A stretch of 35,623 nt of DNA, from contig CASEEV010000079.1 of the NCBI GenBank assembly GCA_949287065.1, positions 1 through 35,623 on the forward strand, read 5' to 3'. A program made the position numbers and the translations under genes. Within the stretch, counting starts at the first letter, position 1. Every line of letters starts with the position of its first letter. Source of the DNA: an uncultured Collinsella sp. (GTDB lineage: Bacteria; Actinomycetota; Coriobacteriia; Coriobacteriales; Coriobacteriaceae). Of this stretch, positions 32,062-35,623 are shown in pieces. A model generated the notes under the pieces. It made no database searches. It had not been told where the DNA came from and worked only from the letters and a program-made list of their open reading frames with translations.

Positions 32062-32586
32062 TTAGCTGTTCTCGTTCTCGGCGCAACAGAAGAGCGCTCG
32101 CGGGTTGCCCGCCGCCGACCTCGCGCGGTAACGCCGCACGCGCTGCAGACGCTCGACCGCCGAAGCCGCAAGCGGCTCGGGCAGATGGTCGGGCTCGAAC
32201 CACGCCACCTCGAGGCTCTCGTCGTCGTTGACGCGCGCCGCGCCCGCCGCGCCCTCGCGCGGCCGGCAGATGAAGAGAAGGTCCAGGTACATGGTGTTGT
32301 CGCCGTTGGCGTACGTCGTCACGCGCGTGCCCGCCTTGACGGCGGCGAGCTCGGTGGGCACCACTGCCACGCCCGTCTCCTCCATCACCTCGCGCACAAC
32401 GGTGTCGGCAGGCTCCTCCCCCGGCTCGTTGATGCCGTAGACCGGGGCCCACTCGCCGGTGTCGGCGCGGCGCCCGAGCAGGATGCGGCCCTCGTCGTCC
32501 TCGACGTACGCCGTCACGCCTATGAGCCAGAGCAGGTCGTGACCGATCTTCTCGCGAAGCTTCAAGATGAACTCAGGGGTAGCCAT
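32062..32586 (-). CDS. Nudix hydrolase
   Basis: A 174-residue Nudix protein that cleaves nucleoside-diphosphate-linked compounds; substrate unknown. The Nudix box fits Gx5Ex7REUxEExGU: it begins GINEPGE and continues to REVMEETGV. The N-terminal LLWLIGVTAYVEDDEGRILL and the C-terminal helix LAASAVERLQRVRRY are usual for the family. AGGGAG lies 5 bp before the ATG; the long open frame upstream overlaps the aldo/keto reductase gene and is a frame shadow. It lies 83 bp downstream of that gene, possibly in one operon. The tail ends CCAENENS. Confidence 0.9.
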   Translation of the reverse strand: MATPEFILKLREKIGHDLLWLIGVTAYVEDDEGRILLGRRADTGEWAPVYGINEPGEEPADTVVREVMEETGVAVVPTELAAVKAGTRVTTYANGDNTMYLDLLFICRPREGAAGAARVNDDESLEVAWFEPDHLPEPLAASAVERLQRVRRYRARSAAGNPRALFCCAENENS

Positions 32587-32669
32587 AGCCGCTCCCTTCC
32601 GCGCTGCGCACCACACGCCGCAATGCCGCAGCGCCGCGCCATGCCGTATATATGCCCTCAGGGCCCATC

Positions 32670-33875
32670 TTACCCGCGCAGGCGCCGCACCAGCCCAAAG
32701 AACGGCTCGACCACACGCGGCTGCAGGCGACGGCGCGCCTCGGCCAGGCGGTCGGGAACGGCAATGCCCTGCGGGCAGCGCTTGGCGCAGGCGCCACACC
32801 GCACGCACTGCGTGATGAGACGCGGGTGGTCGGTCAGGGCGCCGGAAGCGGTAAGGTACTGCTGCATGCCCGTCATGCGTCCGAGCGCAAACGAGGCGTT
32901 GTAGGCCGAGAAGCACCCGGGGATGTCGATCCCCTGGGGGCACGGCATGCAGTAGCCGCACCCGGTGCAGGGAACTTTGTTGGTACGTTCGAGAACCGCC
33001 AGGGCGTGCGCCACGGCGGCGTGCTCCCGCTCGGTCATGGTACGCGGCAGCGCGCGCTCGGCCACGGTGCAGTTGGCGGTTACCTGCTCGGGCGCGCCCA
33101 TGCCCGAAAGCACCATGGTGACCTCGGGGTGGTCCCATACCCATCTGAGCCCCCAAGCGGCGGGGCTCGACCAGAGAGCGTCCTCCTTGCCGCCGGGAGC
33201 GGCGGCGCGCAGAACCCCCTGCGCTTCGGGCGGCAGCCCTCCCGCAAGCTTGCCGCCGAGCAGCGGCTCCATCACAAACACCGGCAACCCGCGCGCGGCA
33301 GCGAGCTTCAAGCCGCGCGTTCCCGCTTGGTACGTCTCGTTGGCGTAGTTGTACTGGATCTGGCAGAAGTCCCAATCGTAGGCGTCGAGAAGCTCCTCGA
33401 AGTCGGCAAAAGACCCGTGGAACGAGAAGCCGAAGCTCCCGATGCGCCCCGCGGCCTTCTGACGCGCCGCCCACGTCTCGATGCCGAGCGCGCGCACGTG
33501 CTCCCACTGCGCGAGCGTCGAGAGGTTGTGCACGAGGTAGTAGTCCACATGGTCGGTGCGCAGGCGCTCGAGCGAGGCGGTAAAGATGCGGTCAAAGTCC
33601 TCGGGCGCGCGGCACGACCCGTGCGGCAGCTTGGTAGCGAGAAGCACGCGATCGCGCCAGCCGTTGCGCTCGACGAGCTTGCCCACCGCAGCTTCGACGC
33701 CGCGGTAGGTGTAGGCGCAGTCGAAGTAGTTCACGCCCTCGGCGATCGCCGTGCTGAGCACGCGCTCCGCCGCGCGCAGGTCGATGTGCCCCGAAAGGTA
33801 CCCGGGCAGGCGCATGCAACCGAGACCCAGCGCAGAGATGCGCGTGCCGGTGCGATGGTCGTCTCGATACTGCAT
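32670..33875 (-). CDS. Aldo/keto reductase with C-terminal 4Fe-4S ferredoxin domain
   Basis: A 401-residue protein with a TIM-barrel aldo/keto reductase. The catalytic tetrad is Asp52 and Tyr57 (YFDCAYTYRG), Lys82 (LLATKLPHG) and His116 (YYLVHNL). After the barrel come two cysteine clusters, CTGCGYCMPCPQGIDIP and CVRCGACAKRCPQGIAVP, able to hold iron-sulfur clusters. This iron-sulfur subfamily is common in anaerobes; its substrates are mostly unknown. The ATG at 33875 has AGGGGAG about 9 bp upstream. The upstream membrane-protein gene ends 24 bp away, so the two are probably co-transcribed. Confidence 0.93.
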   Translation of the reverse strand: MQYRDDHRTGTRISALGLGCMRLPGYLSGHIDLRAAERVLSTAIAEGVNYFDCAYTYRGVEAAVGKLVERNGWRDRVLLATKLPHGSCRAPEDFDRIFTASLERLRTDHVDYYLVHNLSTLAQWEHVRALGIETWAARQKAAGRIGSFGFSFHGSFADFEELLDAYDWDFCQIQYNYANETYQAGTRGLKLAAARGLPVFVMEPLLGGKLAGGLPPEAQGVLRAAAPGGKEDALWSSPAAWGLRWVWDHPEVTMVLSGMGAPEQVTANCTVAERALPRTMTEREHAAVAHALAVLERTNKVPCTGCGYCMPCPQGIDIPGCFSAYNASFALGRMTGMQQYLTASGALTDHPRLITQCVRCGACAKRCPQGIAVPDRLAEARRRLQPRVVEPFFGLVRRLRG

Positions 33876-33899
33876 GAGCCTGTGCTCCCCTTCCTCTCG

Positions 33900-35623
33900 C
33901 TAGGCTGCGGCGGCGTCCGCCTCGGCGGAAGCCTCGCCCGCGTCGGCAGCCGTATCCGCTTCCGCAACCTCGTCGTCGTTCTCGCTCGCGTCATGCGCCG
34001 CCACCGCGGCGCCGCCCTTCTCGGCAAGCTCCGTGGCGGTGCGCGACCCGTCCTCGGCCTCGGCGTAGCTGAACTCAATCTCGTCGCCCGTCTCGTAGGT
34101 CACGATGGGCAGCAGGCCCGGCAGGGCAAAGTCGTAGATGGCGGGGTCGTCTTCAAGCGTCACGTAGAAGTGCGAGTTGCCGTCGATCACCGCCTGCGCC
34201 ATCGTGGCGATGGTCCCGCTCGCCTCGGCCTCGGTCGACGCCGCCGCGGCCTCCTCCTCAGACAACAGCCCGTCCTCGGCGAGCAGCGCGAGGTAGTCGG
34301 CCTGGCACTGCTCGACCGTCTCGCCCGTGGCCACGCTCTGGTACTGCTCGACGTTGATCATGGCGTACATCTTCACGAGACCGGCGTCGTCTTTGAGGCT
34401 CATGAAGTACGTGGGGTTGCCCGCGACGTTCAGGAGCAGCGGATACGTTGCCTGGTAGCGCAGGTTCTGCAGCGCGCCCTCGGCGCTTGCCATGGCCGAC
34501 TCCTCCGTGGCGCCCGCCACGGCAAAGTAGCGCGAGTCGCCGGTGCGCTGGTTCACGAGGATGAAGCCGACGTTGGAGTTGTCGGCGGTGACCGAGGTCA
34601 CGCCCGCGTACAGGTAGATGTCGGAGCCCTGGGCAAGGTAGTTGTAGCCGAGCTGCTCGTCGGCGCCCGTCGACACGCGCACCACGCCCTCCTGCCCGAG
34701 CCACGAGTTGATCCAGCCGTTCTGGTAGGCACCGCTCCAGTTGTACTGTTGGATGATAAGGTCGCTCGGATAGGCGCGGTCGACCCATTCGGGGCAGTCC
34801 TCCACCGCGTAGTCCTCAGTCTCGCCGGTGCAGGCGTTCACGAGTACCACGCGCTGAATCGTGGCGCCGCCGAAAAGGCCGATGGTGCGACGCTGCACCG
34901 GGAACACCCACCAGGGCGTGCCCTCCTCGTCGAGCTCGAACGACTTCTGGTCGAACATGTAGGTGGGGTACTTGAGCTGCGCGTAGCGATCGATGTTGCG
35001 CGCGAGCGGCTCGGACTCCGAGTACATGATGCCCTGGTCGAGCCGCACGATCTCGGCCTTCTGCGTGACCATGTCGACCATGACGTAGGCAGGGATGCCC
35101 TGGTCGCGGTTGGAGAACCACTTGAACAGGTCGGCGTACACAAGCGGGCTCACGCGCACCGGGCGCCCCTGGTAGTTGATCTGGCTGTAGGCGCTCGAGA
35201 TCTCAAACTGGCTTACGTACTCGGGAATGGAGCCCATGGCGCGGTTGCCGAGAAGCACGGCCGAGTCGCGGTCGATCACGGGCACGTCGGCGTAGTCGAC
35301 CTCTTCGATCTCGTCGGCAAACGCGGCGTCCTGCGTGTCGAGCACGTTGGCGTAGCGCTCGGCGTTGCCGGGAATGAAGGGCTGGCTCAAGAGAAGCCCC
35401 GCGGCATAGACCACGATCACCGCGCCGGGCACGAGCATGAGCCGGCGCATGAGCTGCGCGCGGGCGGGATGGCGGATGCCGGCGATGCCGAGCGCCGCCA
35501 TGACGAGCACCGCGATGAGCACGAGCCAGTTCCAGACCTGTTGGCTGCGCAGGTTGATGGCCGGATGGAACCACCAGTAGCACGCAACGAGCGCGAGCAC
35601 CGCCACCACGGCGAGGACGATGA
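33900..35623 (-). CDS. Large conserved membrane-anchored protein, N-terminus beyond the window
   Basis: The frame is open to the window edge, so the start is missing; 573 codons with no stop are visible. The visible N-terminal part holds three hydrophobic segments (VAVLALVACYWWF, WNWLVLIAVLVMAALGIAG, LVPGAVIVVYAAGLLL). A long extracytoplasmic domain follows, with VDYADVPVIDRDSAVLLGNRAMG, WWVFPVQRRTIGLFGG and PTYFMSLKDDAGLVKMYAMINV. The C-terminal ~60 residues are Ala/Glu/Asp-rich and low in complexity. I recall similar uncharacterised membrane proteins in Firmicutes and Actinobacteria but cannot name a family or function. It precedes the aldo/keto reductase gene by 24 bp. Confidence 0.75.
   Translation of the reverse strand, partial: IVLAVVAVLALVACYWWFHPAINLRSQQVWNWLVLIAVLVMAALGIAGIRHPARAQLMRRLMLVPGAVIVVYAAGLLLSQPFIPGNAERYANVLDTQDAAFADEIEEVDYADVPVIDRDSAVLLGNRAMGSIPEYVSQFEISSAYSQINYQGRPVRVSPLVYADLFKWFSNRDQGIPAYVMVDMVTQKAEIVRLDQGIMYSESEPLARNIDRYAQLKYPTYMFDQKSFELDEEGTPWWVFPVQRRTIGLFGGATIQRVVLVNACTGETEDYAVEDCPEWVDRAYPSDLIIQQYNWSGAYQNGWINSWLGQEGVVRVSTGADEQLGYNYLAQGSDIYLYAGVTSVTADNSNVGFILVNQRTGDSRYFAVAGATEESAMASAEGALQNLRYQATYPLLLNVAGNPTYFMSLKDDAGLVKMYAMINVEQYQSVATGETVEQCQADYLALLAEDGLLSEEEAAAASTEAEASGTIATMAQAVIDGNSHFYVTLEDDPAIYDFALPGLLPIVTYETGDEIEFSYAEAEDGSRTATELAEKGGAAVAAHDASENDDEVAEADTAADAGEASAEADAAAA

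Overview
The window reads as high-GC chromosomal DNA of a fermentative actinobacterium of the Coriobacteriia, most like Collinsella. This is an inference from codon and base composition, strong reliance on the phosphotransferase system (PTS), frequent GTG and TTG starts with clear Shine-Dalgarno sites, and gene content. No rRNA or other taxonomic marker is present. There is no phage, insertion sequence, plasmid or CRISPR array. The unusual material is in the intergenic DNA (several families of structured repeats and a tRNA scar) and in two fusion proteins.

Layout. (1) 1-1.3 kb, + strand: the end of a CLC-type anion channel overlapping a YegS-type lipid kinase, followed by an inverted array of 19-bp repeats. 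(2) 1.6-5.5 kb, - strand: a general PTS locus in the order orphan fructose-type EIIA, PfkB kinase (FruK-like), HPr, enzyme I, with an intrinsic terminator between HPr and enzyme I. (3) 5.5-6.6 kb, - strand: tRNA-Arg(TCT), a repeat-rich gap holding pieces of tRNA 3' ends, then tRNA-Lys(CTT) and tRNA-His(GTG). (4) 6.8-12.3 kb: GalU, a D,D-carboxypeptidase, a nucleoid-associated protein, RNase HI and an acylphosphatase. (5) 12.4-23.6 kb: a glycoside-utilisation block entirely on the - strand. In transcription order it runs PRD regulator, EIIA, EIIB, small membrane protein, EIIC, 6-phospho-beta-glucosidase, unknown membrane protein, GH36 alpha-galactosidase, ROK sugar kinase. (6) 24.0-26.7 kb, - strand: an XRE-aminotransferase fusion with an operator array, a second acylphosphatase and a small GGQ release-factor-like protein. 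(7) 26.7-32.1 kb: a siroheme and sulfite/nitrite-reductase block, with a CobA-HemD fusion, a CoA-disulfide-reductase/rhodanese/siroheme-reductase/ferredoxin fusion and, divergently, a Met8-like precorrin-2 dehydrogenase. (8) 32.1-35.6 kb, - strand: a Nudix hydrolase, an iron-sulfur aldo/keto reductase and a large membrane protein cut by the window edge.

How the genes fit together. Enzyme I and HPr supply phosphate to the orphan EIIA, to the cellobiose/lactose-type EIIA-EIIB-EIIC and probably to the PRD regulator, which carries its own EIIB-like and EIIA-like domains. Imported beta-glucoside phosphate would be split by the GH1 enzyme. Alpha-galactosides would be split by the GH36 enzyme and the free sugar phosphorylated by the ROK kinase. 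In the siroheme block, CobA-HemD makes precorrin-2, the Met8-like protein oxidises and may metallate it, and the fused reductase is the evident local user of siroheme.

Most worth following: the reductase fusion with its unusual Cx4C spacing; the XRE-aminotransferase fusion with an internal ribosome-binding site and a four-part operator; two cassettes of paired 32-bp palindromes with identical 93-bp spacing; and the 19-bp inverted repeat array.
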